Program-made: the position numbers and the translations under genes | The notes under the pieces: generated by a model | Database searches by the model: none | Told to the model about the DNA's origin: nothing | Seen by the model: only the letters and a program-made list of their open reading frames with translations | Shown: in pieces, positions 1-12,800 of the stretch | Numbering within the stretch: the first letter of the stretch is position 1 | Layout: each line of letters begins with the position of its first letter | DNA from: Anniella stebbinsi | Taxonomy: Eukaryota > Chordata > Lepidosauria > Squamata > Anniellidae | DNA length: 64,000 nt | NCBI GenBank assembly: GCA_029215795.1 | Contig: JARDYH010000002.1 | Span: 300,049,973 to 300,113,972, forward strand | Direction of reading: 5' to 3'

Positions 1-1454
1 CTACTGGAAAATAAAAAAAGGCAATCCAAAACGACAGAGCCACCACCAAACTATGCTGCCCCTGGTTGAACCACACCCAATGCACTTATTATAATGGTGC
101 TGGTTACCTGTGGAAAATAATTACTTCAAGGAGTCTATCTTTCTGCTAACTAGAGGAATTTGCTCTTTGTCCCTTTTAGGTAATTAAAATAAACAAAACA
201 GTTTCATGTTATCTTAGCACCACCTGAATTTATGCTGTACTGATTATTTTCTCATTCCCCTATAAAAAACATGATAAATACTTCCTCTCGGCTGATAACA
301 AACTTTCTGAAAGACTGACTTTGGAGTCTCCTTTCAGTGACTCCCTGCCTGCCTTTGAAGAGACTCCACCATTGCGATAAACTGTAGTCGAGGATCTACC
401 ACTCCTGCTTGTTTCTGTTTAGAACCACACCATTTGAAAAAAAACAAAAAACAAATCAATGTCACACATAAAAAAAAGAAAAGAGAGAGAGAGTAACAGG
501 AAGAATAACAGTGGGGAATGAAGAAAAAGAAAGATGAACAGAAATATCATCCAAATTAACAAGAATAACTGGTCGTATAACCTGCAGGTTGTGGATTACA
601 GATTAATTTTTAGATTTTTTTTTTAAGGGTGGGGATGGGATGAGGAACTGTTTGGTTTCTACTTTAATTTATAGGAATGTTGTCTGAATTCATTCCTGCA
701 ACTTCAAAGAAAATTTAAATCTTGGTTAGGTGTAGTGCACAAACTAAGCAATCAGTATCATCATAAAACAGTAAGAGTTTCACACACACAAAATCAACCC
801 TATTCAATCAAACCACGATCCACCCCCACTTATCAAGCTTATATGAAGGATGACAACCATCCATTGCACCTACTGCCCAATACTGAGAAGACATGTCTAG
901 TGGCAGAACAAAAATATTAGGCACACAATGGATACATCTTGTAGAGCAGATATCCTGTGAGCAAATGGATTCTAAAACCGGTCATAGGAAACACAGCTTT
1001 CTGCCCAAGACATTCATGTCAGTGTAATACAAGACAACTAACTTAGTGAAGTTTACTTGCACATTTGCAACCATGAGAATCTCAGCTAAGGTTTGCAATG
1101 GTCAAAGGTATGAAAGCTTATGCAGACAAGTTGAAGTTGATCCTAAAGTTGACATTAAGCAACAGCTCCCATGAGGCAACTGGACAGAAGACAATGATTC
1201 TGAACTGACCCATTCCTTGAATTATAAAAGTCAGCTGATACAATTTTCTACTGGTGAAACAGTATACAGCACCAGGAAATTAAAATCAACTAATCGTATC
1301 TGTGCTCTAAGAGTTACCACTAACAAATCCAAGTTAAAGAAATATATCAACTTCAATACTGCAGTCGACTTATAACTACTCTTATGTAACTATTTTCTTT
1401 CACTTCACTGATGCGTCTATGTGTACCGCTCCCTGCCACTGTGTCTTTAGTCTC

Positions 1455-1605
1455 TGAAGTGATAGTAACACTTCTTTTATAAGGTACTGGTTCAAACCCT
1501 AGCAGACCCCAAACTAAAACACTCTGAAAGTTACTGCCAGTCAGTGTAGATAATCCTTAGCTAGATGGACCAGTGTTCTGACTCGGTATAAGGTAGCTCC
1601 CTAAT
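1455..1605 (+). mobile_element. tRNA-like SINE, degraded
   Basis: The part beginning ggttcaaaccct resembles a tRNA B box. It is followed by a body ending ctagatggaccagtg...tgactcggtataaggtagctcc, the same body seen better at 20826-21015 and, inverted, at 19640-19850. The left part is poorly preserved. Confidence 0.6.
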
Positions 1606-3026
1606 GGGTCACATTAAAAAGAGATTATCATTTGTACTGCTGGGAATCCCAGCAAGCTTGCTATGCACATATAATTCCTAAAGTTATCTGGAAGGTAAGG
1701 GGTTAACATTTCCCCCCTTCAAAAATGAGACTAAGGTTCTGCCCAAAGTTCCACACAGCAAAGTCAATTGTTAGGGCAATGGAGAATTTTAACCACATTA
1801 GCCTGCTGATCGATACATGCTAGAAACTAAGTCAGCCATGCACTTAAAACCTTCAGAATTAAAGCAACAAAGCACAGAATAAAAAACAACAGAAATAGAG
1901 AGCAGAAAAGTACAGAAAAGAGAAAGTGCAAGATAGCAGGCAACAGCAAATCATGCTTTATTAAGGCAAGTTAAAGATGAAAAAAGTAATTTGGTGGGCT
2001 CTAAACAGAACCTTGCTAGAAGTCTCCTACACCTTAAGTAATAAAACTGGAAATCTATTAGCAAGAAATTAATGTAATCCACTTGCCTGAACTATTTCAT
2101 GTTCCTTATGCCTTACTCTTTAATTAGTCCCTTCAGGCAGAAAGGAGGCGATGTTACAGTATCAACAGTTCAAAGCAGTAATTTTTTTGACCAACCCATG
2201 GGAAATGAGCAAGATTATATTAACAGAATGGTGCTAATATTTAGGCAATCCCTTTATATGAAGATGTTCAGCAACCTGCCTGAATGAAGTGGCACTTTCC
2301 CAATACTACAGAAAGCTCTACCAGTAAATGTCATGGAGACTTTGTGGATAAGTCACCATGCTGTTGGTGGGAGGCTCTGGCAGGCCATGCAGCACAAGGG
2401 GTAGAGGGGGATGTGGGTGCATGCATACACTTTATGGGTTAATGGATAGAATAACTCTTCCCATACCTAACCCAATTCCACAGAAACATCTCCTTGCTAA
2501 AAGACTTCGTGACCACAAGTGTAATCTACAATGGCAAGCCCATTGGAAGCCAACAAGATATACATTTCTGCATTGAGAATTTCATCCGTAATAGGACCGG
2601 AATCAGTGATCACATTCAGTTTCCTCCACCCACTCTTCTTTACAATTTAAGGATTTAATTGCAATGTTTGGCCCAGAAAAGCCAGAGCACACTATGGCAA
2701 AATGTAGCATGTGCAAGGCACAATTATTGCAAACATGTTATTGTTGTTGGCTTGTTGCCATTCCTTTGTAAAAGTCGCTTTAAAATCAGGATTAGTCTCT
2801 GGTCCAGTGTGGCTGAAGCAAACCAGTCCTAATGGTGTAAAAGACAGCAGGAACTGATCTCTTTTAGCATGTGTGAGTACTTTTGCATATCACTATCCCA
2901 TAGATTAGGTATAAATGGTAAATAATCATCAATATGAGATAGCGTTTATCTGCTCATCTAACTAAGTGGTAACCCTAGGGCTGTGTATAATGTGCCCCTA
3001 AAATATATGTCAAGAAGATTATATAT

Positions 3027-3049
<23 letters not shown>
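3027..3049. repeat. (CA)n microsatellite
   Basis: An uninterrupted AC dinucleotide run flanked by short AT alternation on both sides. Confidence 0.95.
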
Positions 3050-3058
<9 letters not shown>

Positions 3059-3439
3059 GGTGGCCTTGTCCAGCTTCCTAGCCACTGGGTATTCTGGTCA
3101 GGCCACAATCTCAAGATTTGAGAATTCGGAATATAGACACTATCTTCAACATTATCTTCAAGGACTACAAACTTGTTTTTGTTTAATTATTTTTTTAATG
3201 GAAATGAAGATTCTTGGGATGTTTCACGTCGTACCCAACACCAGCTTCTGTGCTTAGACAATACAGCCACCAAACAGCAAACACAGCTCTAGGTAAGCCA
3301 TTGAGCATGCCAATCTCACTTCTGAGTTGGTGGGAAATGACCACAATATTAAAAGAGATAATTAATGTGCCTAAATGTGATAGCAGTGGTAATAGCTGGA
3401 GAGAACGTAATGTTTTGTCTAAAGTCTATACCTAATTGA

Positions 3440-3556
3440 ATTAACATACTGTCTGTTTGTGTGTTTTTATTTGAATACTTTTATACTTTGCATACTGTAA
3501 ACTGCTCAAAGAGCGTTGGCTATGGGGCAGTATAGAAATTTAATAATAATAATTAC
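3440..3556 (+). mobile_element. LINE 3' tail (L2/CR1 group)
   Basis: The segment gtaaactgctcaaagag..ttggctatggggcagtatagaaat followed by AT-rich simple sequence is the typical 3' end of an abundant squamate LINE: a 'cggtataaaaat' motif followed by a TAA-type tail. Family assignment within L2/CR1 is from memory. Confidence 0.6.
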
Positions 3557-6014
3557 AACAACTTTTAAAGTACTGAATTCTGTGTTGCAGTAATGACTTA
3601 CCTATGATGCACTCATGAAATGTAGGCATATCAATAATGGCTAATGCATATTTGGAATATTAGTAATGGCATCAAACTGGCTGCCTATCCTTAGTTTTAC
3701 TATCAATAAAACAGACCTTGAAACCACTTCCTGAAAACTGATGCTGCTCTCAATGGCAAAAACCAGGAAATTTCTGTTTTGTGGAATGCACCCATTTAAT
3801 TCCTTCAGAATCTGTTCCATTATTCAACCCTGCCGTGTAGTGATGAGCTACAAAATGCTTAAAATCTGTAGTCTATTAACTTTTCTTGCAATAAAGTCTA
3901 TCAAAACAACTCGAAGTGTTAATTTGCATGTTCTGTATTTCAAGAAAGTTTTTAAGATCCTAGTCTGAACAAAGATTTCTGAACTAAACTGAAATTATAA
4001 AAATACTATGATAAGAAAGACTTCCCTTCTCATCATACATACTTGAAGGATTGTTTAGCCAAAATATTATAGATCAAATAGAGGATCCTCTTTACATTTG
4101 CCAAGAAAACAATGAAATGCAACTTTAAAACAGTAGAATAGGTGGTTAATAAAAGATGCAAATATGATTTAGAATAGGGACAACCAGCTGGACCCTTGAA
4201 GCCAAATCTGAAACTGTAAGGTATCATATCTGCTCCCAGTTTAGCCCCTCCCCATGCCCAATTAGTGAGTAACTGAGATGGCCAAATGAAGACCTTTGCC
4301 AAAGCCTCTATTTGTGTACATGCTCTAAGACAGATGCTCTAAGCCCTTTGTTAGTGTATCACTTGTGTGGCTGTGAGACAAATGGTTGGAGCCAATACCA
4401 CTAGCCTTTCTCAATTCAAACATGCCCTTTTGCTGACTAGAGATTTAGAGCCTACTTCTGACATTGACTCAGCATACTAAGTGTGGCAGTCATAAAGACA
4501 GCTGCCTATAGGCCACATAAGTACTAAATTAACCACTTGATAAGCCTAATTAAACAGAGTGTAGGGCATATGAGTTAAGAGTTAAGCCTTCTCATTCTTC
4601 ACAGCTTAAGTTGTTATCCAGCTGTTATTATTGTTATCTCTACATTTCTTGAAATTGTAATTTCCAAAAGGTATTTAATATCTGTATTGGCCACAAGCTC
4701 GGCTATCATTATTGCTCCTGTCACACAAATCACAGTGCTTAAGCATGCATCTGATGGGAGGTCACAGGGTTTAGGCGGAATGCAGCCCTTCAAGGCATGA
4801 ACTTCATCTAACAATTAGATGCACAGTACATTTTAAATCCATGTGTATAGCTTAGCATCACAAAACTAATAGAATCAGCATGCATATAGTATGAATTACT
4901 GCTCTACATTCTAAAAAAAAGGAATGAAACACATGGTATGGGTGTGAATCAGGGGGAAAGGTGAGGAGGGAAGCACTACATACAGAAGAGATTGTGTGTT
5001 GGTTTGAAATACCTACCATCATAATATTCCAAATTCAAAGACTGCTTGGATCAGAACAGAGAAATAACAAATTTAACCATAATAAGGGAAAAAGAATGCA
5101 AAAAGAAAAATAGATTGTTTGCTTCCCTTCACCAAGAAACAAGTGCCTACAGAATGTATCAATTGAGTTTTATGTTCCACTTAAGCCTGCCGTAGAACAT
5201 AGATAGTTTCAAAAAAAAATTTGGTGCCATTAATGCATAATTTGAGCAATGTGGAACAATGCCCTGTAATATGATTAAAATCATGAATAACTTGTCCAGG
5301 AGATGTGAACTTCATAGGCTAGTAAAGAGTGTACCACTGCAAAGATTTCCTCCAGGTGACTTATGAAAATGCCAAATACGAATTTTAGGAATAAGACGAG
5401 CTTGTAGAAGCACACAAGATTGACTGATGTATCAATAGACTCAAATGTATAATTGCTTGTATAGAAGCAGAAAGGTATTTCCACTCATGCAAGGTGGGTC
5501 CTGCTGATTATCCCCCCATAGCTGTAGCCCCATCATTCAGCATTACAGAGAAAGCACAGGGGGCTGCAGAAGGAGGGAAGAGGCAAAAGACCCCTATTTT
5601 GCAATTCATAGTTCGAAGGATCCAACGTCATGAGCTGTAAAATTCTAATTGGTATCCCCTTTGGTCATGGTGAAAATATATCCTTTGGAGACTGCAGGCA
5701 TACATATAGGAACTTGTGTCAATGTCCACATAACATACTAGTTTGACCAAGAAATGTTAGTTTCTACACCTTAGGTGTATGTGTACCGATTTCCCAGTTC
5801 TAATACCGAAGGAGTGGTTATTCGTCAAGAAAGAAAAGAAATTTGCATTGAATTAGCAAAGAATTTTGAAGATCAAAATTTATTAGCAATTGATGTTGTA
5901 GAAGCAAGGAAGGCAGGAAGTGGAAGGGAGGGAAGGGGTTAAAATTAAACCACACATGTAACACTAAGATGACAGAATGCTTTTAGTTCCCCAAAGGCCT
6001 AAGGGGTAGTATAC

Positions 6015-6087
6015 CTGCACGGTTTGCACCATAAACTCTGTCGGTCAAGCCCGAACAATGCCCGACACTTCTTTGGAGTATTTGCAT
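6015..6087 (-). CDS. TCF7L2: TCF7L2 alternative C-clamp exon B, 73 nt
   Basis: This exon has the same length and organisation as exon A. Joined to the phase-1 G of upstream exons it reads [17 protein letters not shown] followed by SLWCKPCR. The acceptor CTAACAG has only a weak pyrimidine tract (TTTACCTTGTG) and a branch-point-like GCTAAC almost on top of it; the donor is GTATAC. It is evidently a diverged duplicate of exon A and supplies an alternative C-clamp half. Weak splice signals fit regulated use. Confidence 0.95.
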
Positions 6088-6778
6088 CTGTTAGCACAAG
6101 GTAAACACAAAACAAAAAATACAACACAATGGTGGATAGAGCTCAGTTGGATGTGAAATCGTAGCTACAGCTAACATTTCTCTCAGTTCATTGGCAATCT
6201 CTCAGACCAAAGGGCATGAAAGAAAGATGATCTCTGCAAGGCGACACACACCTACAATGCCTGAGCCTGCTGCGCATTCCCTCGACTCAGCCCTGTGTCT
6301 TTTCTGTTGAATGCTGCACTGTAGTATCAAAGGATGTTTGGCAAATGTTTTATAAAACGGTATGCAACTTTCCAGAGAGGAGGGTGGGATTGTGTGTGCA
6401 GGCCTAGGCTGATGCTGTCTTACAGTGGGAATTTTTCAGCTTGCGGCAGTGAGGAGGTGGGTGGAGGAAACAAAAATGAGGAGAAAAAAGAGCAAAATCC
6501 TTTAAACAGAAAGAGATGATCATTCACAGCAGCGTCCCACTCCCTTGTGTCTTCTAGATCACAACACAGAGCTACAAAGCAACAAAGCAGGAGAAGAGGG
6601 AGGGGCAGGGGGAAGGACCAAATAAACCAGCTGCAAAACCAGCCATAGCAAGTCGGGGGAAGACTATACACACCTGCAGGGACCGCACCAGTTATTCTGT
6701 TGATCAAGGCCAAAGCGCGCTCGGCATTTCTTAGGAGCGCTCAGGTCTGAATGAGGTCAAGAAAGAAGCGAGCAGAAA

Positions 6779-6831
<53 letters not shown>

Positions 6832-9800
6832 AAAACAAAATAAAAAAATAAGAAATAAAAATAAAAAATAAAAATAAAAAGGAAATAAAAATCAATGACC
6901 TCATTATTAACTGCAAAATATCAACTTTTGATTGTTTTGTTTTTAAATTAGTGATTATCACATCTATCAAACGTTTAAAGTTAGCTGTTGCAATTAAAGC
7001 TGCAGTATCCCTTTGCAAAGGACTGTCTCTAGGAGAGAGAAAAACAATAGTGGAGGAAGTTGCAATTGATTTAAAAGGCACTGCTCACGCAACCCATCAG
7101 CTGTTCCTGCACAAACTCCAGAGAAATGCAAAAGGGTTGTGTGGAAACAATGCTTGGTGGACTGCATTGTTGGTATAGATACTTCTTATAGAAAAAAGAA
7201 GGGGAGGGAAAAGCTTAGTATGGAAATCTCTTACATGCTTTCCTCTTCAGACTTAAAACAAAAACAAGTAAAAGAAAATTGTTTTTTTTTCCCCGGAGTG
7301 GGTGGGGGAGGATAATGCAGCTTTGAGAATAAACGTTCCATTTGTATTTTTTTTAAAAGAAAAAAGAAAAAAGAAATGGCTCAGAATAAGTAGATAGCAA
7401 AATGGATGTATTAGTTTCAGCCAGAAATAAAATGATCAGAAGCATGGAAGCAAACAGTATGCAAGTAAAGCGGGTGAATAGCCATGGATATGTTTGAGTA
7501 GAAATGCCAAAAAAAAAAGTGATTGCATGCTGGCATGAGAAGACTTAGTGGGTGCCGCATTAATGCCATTAGATTAAGGAGGTTCGTTATTAAGTTTCTT
7601 CCAGTTTATATCAGTCTCTTTAAAGAAATACTGCATATTCAATTTGCACAGTTAGTACAACTGAGTTATTTTTACTGCATTACTGTTTAATCGCAATTGT
7701 AATGAATAACAAATCAGAAACAAAACAAAAAAATAGCACAATATAAATATATATGTACGCTACAAACGTGTGAATGGTAAGTTTATTTTTAATGTCAGTG
7801 TTTAAATGTTAATAAAATCTAAAATGGCAGGATAAAAATAAACTAAAAGCAATTTACAAAACTATTTTAAATGGCTGAAAATGACATTAGCACCTGTAAT
7901 CGGAGGAAGTGAAAGGCAAGGATTTAGGAAACATTCGCTGTGTTCTGAAAAAAAAGAACAAATTATACAAAGGCTTCAAAGAAAAAATTAATCAGGGCTT
8001 TTTCAAAATTGCCTATGAGATTGCCTATGCAGTATTTCTAATTTTCTAGAGAGAATGGCAAACCTCCTTAATTAAGAAAAAATGGCTGCAATTTACCACT
8101 GTAAAGGCATGCATCAGAACACACAGATACAGCCCAGATTAATGTCAAGCTCACACACACACACACACACACACACAGCACACAGCTTTGATAGTAATAG
8201 CATAGGCATTCACCAACTATGGCTCTACAGTGAATGGCTTTGCAGTGATTAAAGACAAACATGACTACCATTCCAATATGCTATTCATGCATTTATTTGG
8301 CTACTAATTTTAAAAGGCAGGCAATAGTGTTTTAGTGTATTTAAAATCCAACAGGGAAAAGCTGGCTATAGTAATGGCCCTGTAGCAAGAAGGGGTAGGA
8401 GATTTCTAACTTGCTTCTCAATAAACATGATCTGGAACTTATGGCTTCCATTGTTCCACTAAGGAATAAATAACATTTTTACTTACCATTGGTCTCTCCT
8501 GGCTGCTTGTCCCTTTTCCTCTTCTTCTTCTTGCCCTGAATAAAACATAAATACATAAAAGGATAGTTACAAAACCTTCTTTCAAAAGGATACAAGGGAA
8601 AGGACTGTGCTGTAAAGCTTTCTAGAACTGTACACATCTAAAAAAAAAACAAATTCAATTTGGGTGGCAATACAATGCTTTCAACAGCTCAGTTTGCACA
8701 CCTTCTTTTTAACATTTCATTCCAGTTGTAGGGATACTTCAACAAACTTAATAACATAACACACATCATATACCGAGAGGAAAATGCAGGACCTAGGATT
8801 GATGAGACAGCTGTAACCACAAGAAGCATAAAAACCTTAACAGCCACTTCTCCATCTAACATACAGGACATTTTGTCTACGCTTGCTGTGTTACATCGAG
8901 AAAATGCTTTCTCAAAACACTGCTTTTTTCCCAAGATAAACAAACTAGACTTTTAAAAAAGGGAGAGTCAGGCTGAAGAAAAACGATGATTGTATAAAGT
9001 ATATATAAGATGGACTGCTCCTGACTAGAAGTCTCAGAAAACTGGGAATAAGTAACAAGTAATGGCGTCCGTGATGATAACACTTCCAGTAAAGAACACA
9101 GAATTGACTACATTAGGGTTAATAATAAAATTACAAATGACAAATACAACATTATCATAAAGCATAACATATTATTTTTTCTTTTCATCAATTTGACTCA
9201 GATGGGCTATACTTTTACTTTTAATCCAGAGTAAGAACTAATAGGACTGGGAAAAAGAGCCAGTGTGGCGTAGTGTCTAGAGTGTTGGACTGGGAGTTGG
9301 GAGATCCTGGTTCTAGTCCCCACTCGGCCATAAAACTCACTGAGTGACTTTGGGCCAGTCACAGACTCTTAGCCCAACCTACCTCACAGGGTTGTTGTTG
9401 TGAGGATTATGTACGTCGCCTAAATTCCTTGAAGGAAAAAAGGTGGGATATAAATGCAAAAATAAATAAATAAATAAATTATATTGCACACCAAAGTAGG
9501 GATGGATGAATCTGTCAATTGCATTTCCTCTTTCTGTACCATTCATCAAGAAGATTGCTAATAATTTCTTATTTAAAAAACCCTCCAAACTGAATGAAAT
9601 TCTCAGCCATCTACACTGGCCAAATTCAATAGCTACATTCCTGGCATGGAAAGGTCTATATTATACCTGTCTGTAGCTGTTAAAAGATGAGGGGCGAAAA
9701 GAGGTTGTAACCCTAATTCAGCACCAAAAACATGGCTGAACACACAGGGATTCAAACCCAGATTTGTAAGAGCTAAGCACCCAAAGGGAAAATCTGAGAG

Positions 9801-12800
9801 TTTTTAATTGCAAATTCTTTCTGTCACGTTTATGAAGATATTTGCAAATGTTAATAACTTTTAAAAACAACAACAACACCCAAATGGATTTCTTACCCAT
9901 CCCTACCCAAAAGAAGCTCTGCAAAGTCTGATCAAGTGTCATTAACAGACAAAAGTAAAAATGAATCTCAAAGTTTTGTTATGCAAGGACCCTTCTCCAA
10001 GCAATGCCATCTGGATAAACAGAAAAAGATGGAAGGACTATAATGAGGTACATCTTCTCTATGAATCTTAAGGAAACATCATTTTTATTTCTATTACACC
10101 AAGCTAGGAAGACAAAAATGTCAGTGGAATAACAACTGATAGCTTCTGAAATAAGTAATATTCTCTTCTCCACAACAACAGAATTAGCAACATTCAGCAA
10201 ACAGCAAACAGCTGCTCAGTCTCCTCTTGATTTCTGGCTCTGGGTAAATAGGCTAGAAACAGCATGGTGGACACATACGCTTTGTGCCTCTAATAAGGGG
10301 ATGTTAATGGAAATTCACAAGGGAGTAACAGTGACCAGATGCTCTATTCATCCTAATGTAAACTGAAATCATGTCCTCAGAAAGAGAAAGCTTGTGGATT
10401 TAGTGAAGATCTGGCTACGACCTTAAAGAAGGTGGGGAAAAGGTTTTCCTAGATCTGTTATGTCTCCTCTTCAGTAGCTTGGTCTACTTCCCACTTCAAC
10501 GATTCATTTTAGGTTTCAACTCAGCATGTCCACTATGATGTTTATGTTCCCTGGAATGTACCAGTAGTAAGAAGAGGAGATGTGAATGTTCTTTTTGAAG
10601 ATGCAGCTTCTGCAGGTCTCCAGGCACAAGACCTTTGAACATGTTCCTCCTTGGCCATTTAGGTTATAAACTGCTACCCTGCCGTTTTGGATGTGACAAC
10701 TTGAGTCTTGTTCAGGAGAACTTTTGGTGATAGAATGAAGGCTGTGTATACACCCGCTTGTTTTGTTAAGATTTAATGCACCTGCTGGGAATGTTGTGGC
10801 AATACGGCAACTGAATAATTTACCCATTCCAGTTAAGGCCCAAATTCATCTATACCACACCTAAGGTGGTTTGCAGAATGGAAATGGAGTCTCTGCTGCA
10901 CTTTCATACTCAACATCCAAAAAGAATGTCTCATGGGCTCTGGAACTAACTAATAATTTCAAGGAGGAGGCCAATACAGTTGTTTCGTTTCAACACTGCA
11001 TACATAAAGAGATATATTCTGGATAGGTAAAACAAAAATTTATGATAAAAAAATACTAAACAGGATTATTTATCCCCCCAACAAAACTGGATTTTATACC
11101 AAGCGTAGTATATTGATGAACATATTTCATGGAGAATTTATTCTGTTTGGGAATAGGATTGGGACAGAATGGGCCAATTTGCACATCACAATAAGCCACC
11201 ACGGAGCTCTGAGACGTGCCAGTCACCATTTTGAATATGCATATTATGGTGGGGGTGCACCACGGCTTGTCATGTGGTAGAAACCTGGGAGTTGTGGATT
11301 ATTTGAATTGTTCTAGGGTTATCCAAGGGTTGTTTAACACTCAAGTAACCTGTGACACCTGGGTTTGCACAAGATAAGCCACTGGTACCTTCTCCCCCCT
11401 GCCCTGCAGTTTGTATATTCAAAATGGCAGATGGCATGCATCTTGGAGACCTGTGAGTTAATTAACTCATTGTAATGTGTAAATTGAGTCAGTAGGTATA
11501 ACTGAACAAATCTTTCCAGAGGTAGGGATAGAAAAATCAAGAATCTTTTTCAAAGAAGATACCTGACCAACTTCCTTCACTATCAAAAAACATGAGAGCT
11601 TGTTGAGAAGTAAATTCAGTTGATCTAATTTGACATTGTAACAATTTTGCTACATGGGATTTTATTGTAGTATGCCTCATTGGGGATGGGGCTCCTACAC
11701 TGAAAGGTCAACTAGAGATATTTAAAATAAATATTGTAGTGGAACTATTATTTTCCTCAAAACTAATATATCAAAAAACAAACAAACCTGACGTGTATTT
11801 TCTTTCATCACAAGAAGTTTTGTTCACTTTTCAAACCAAACTAGAAAAACTATTAATGTCAACCAAGTTGACTAAAAAGGTCCTTCCATATTTCCTCTGA
11901 AATAAATCTCTGCAGTCACTATCTTCATTTGTAATCAAGTGGAAATGTTGGTTGAAGACGAAAAGGAAAAGCATAAAGGCATTTTGTTTCTATTACAGTT
12001 CTGACATCCTGGAAGAAATACATATCTTTCATTGAAGAATATGGGGCATTCACAAGGTCCTCCATATCCTTCCCACTATTTCCAATGTTCACACTGTGAA
12101 CACTACTGCTTATGTAGCCAAAATGGTGCCATTTACACACAGCAGGCTTGGGGAAACAAAAATATCTCCAGGAAAAAGCACACTCAGGGGAAGTCACTGA
12201 AAAACAGCCCAGGGGGCATGGAATTTTGATTGACAATTGGGGCAAAAACTGAAGGAAGGGAGAATGGAATGGGGTGGCCAGAACACTGAACAGCAGCACT
12301 GCACACTGCCACATTTTCTGGGTTGCCACATGTGACATCTATAATTAGACCGACTGGCAAATTTCTTTTTGCATACTGAACTGCCATATAGATATTTCTA
12401 GTCTCTTAAGTAGTAAACGTTACAGTGACGGGCACATTCAATATTGAAAATGAGAACCTATCTCCATGTTGTGTGATAAGGTATCTTGACAACGCATGGA
12501 AAATACTCCTTAGCTGTCAGAATTGCTGGTTTTTACAGCCTCAAAAATCTGTGTTGCTGAATCAGACCAATATGCAACTACAATAGTGGCCTGCCAGTTG
12601 CTTCTGGGTAGCTTACAAGCAGTGAATGAAGAGAACAGCCCCTCTTGTCCCATCACTTGTCCCCAGCATTTGGTAATCAGAGGCAATACAGACGCTGAAC
12701 ACCATTGACCTATTCTCCATGAATGGACTAATCTTTAAAATAAAATTTAGACTTAGTAGATGCCTCAGCTTGCGTTGTATTAATGTTGTACATTAATAAG

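Larger units (their letters stand above)
1..6014 (-). other. TCF7L2: Last intron of TCF7L2 (partial)
   Basis: No coding exon was recognised. The expected terminal exon (Arg-Lys-Lys-Lys-Cys-Val-Arg-Tyr onward) was looked for on the minus strand and is absent, so it should lie below position 1. The stretch holds a tRNA-like SINE fragment (about 1455-1605), a (CA)n run (3027-3049) and a LINE 3' tail (about 3440-3556). The 250 nt just downstream of C-clamp exon B (5750-6014) look unique and AT-rich. Confidence 0.8.

Noticed and set aside
1..6014. Search for the terminal TCF7L2 exon (Lys-Lys-Cys-Val-Arg-Tyr..., VTKSLE end)
   Set aside because: The complement of the expected start was not found anywhere below 6015, so it is placed outside the window.
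6731..7081. 116-codon minus-strand open frame
   Set aside because: Produced by the (GA)n/(CT)n tract (long Ser-Leu run); the real feature there is C-clamp exon A in another register.
9257..9340. tRNA gene-like A and B boxes
   Set aside because: Head of a Sauria SINE (tail and (AAAT)n present), not a tRNA gene. The same applies to the tRNA-like heads near 1455, 19850 and 20826.
11925..12338. 137-codon minus-strand open frame, the longest in the window
   Set aside because: No family resemblance; lies in intron with transposon-like flanks, and its length is compatible with chance in 64 kb.
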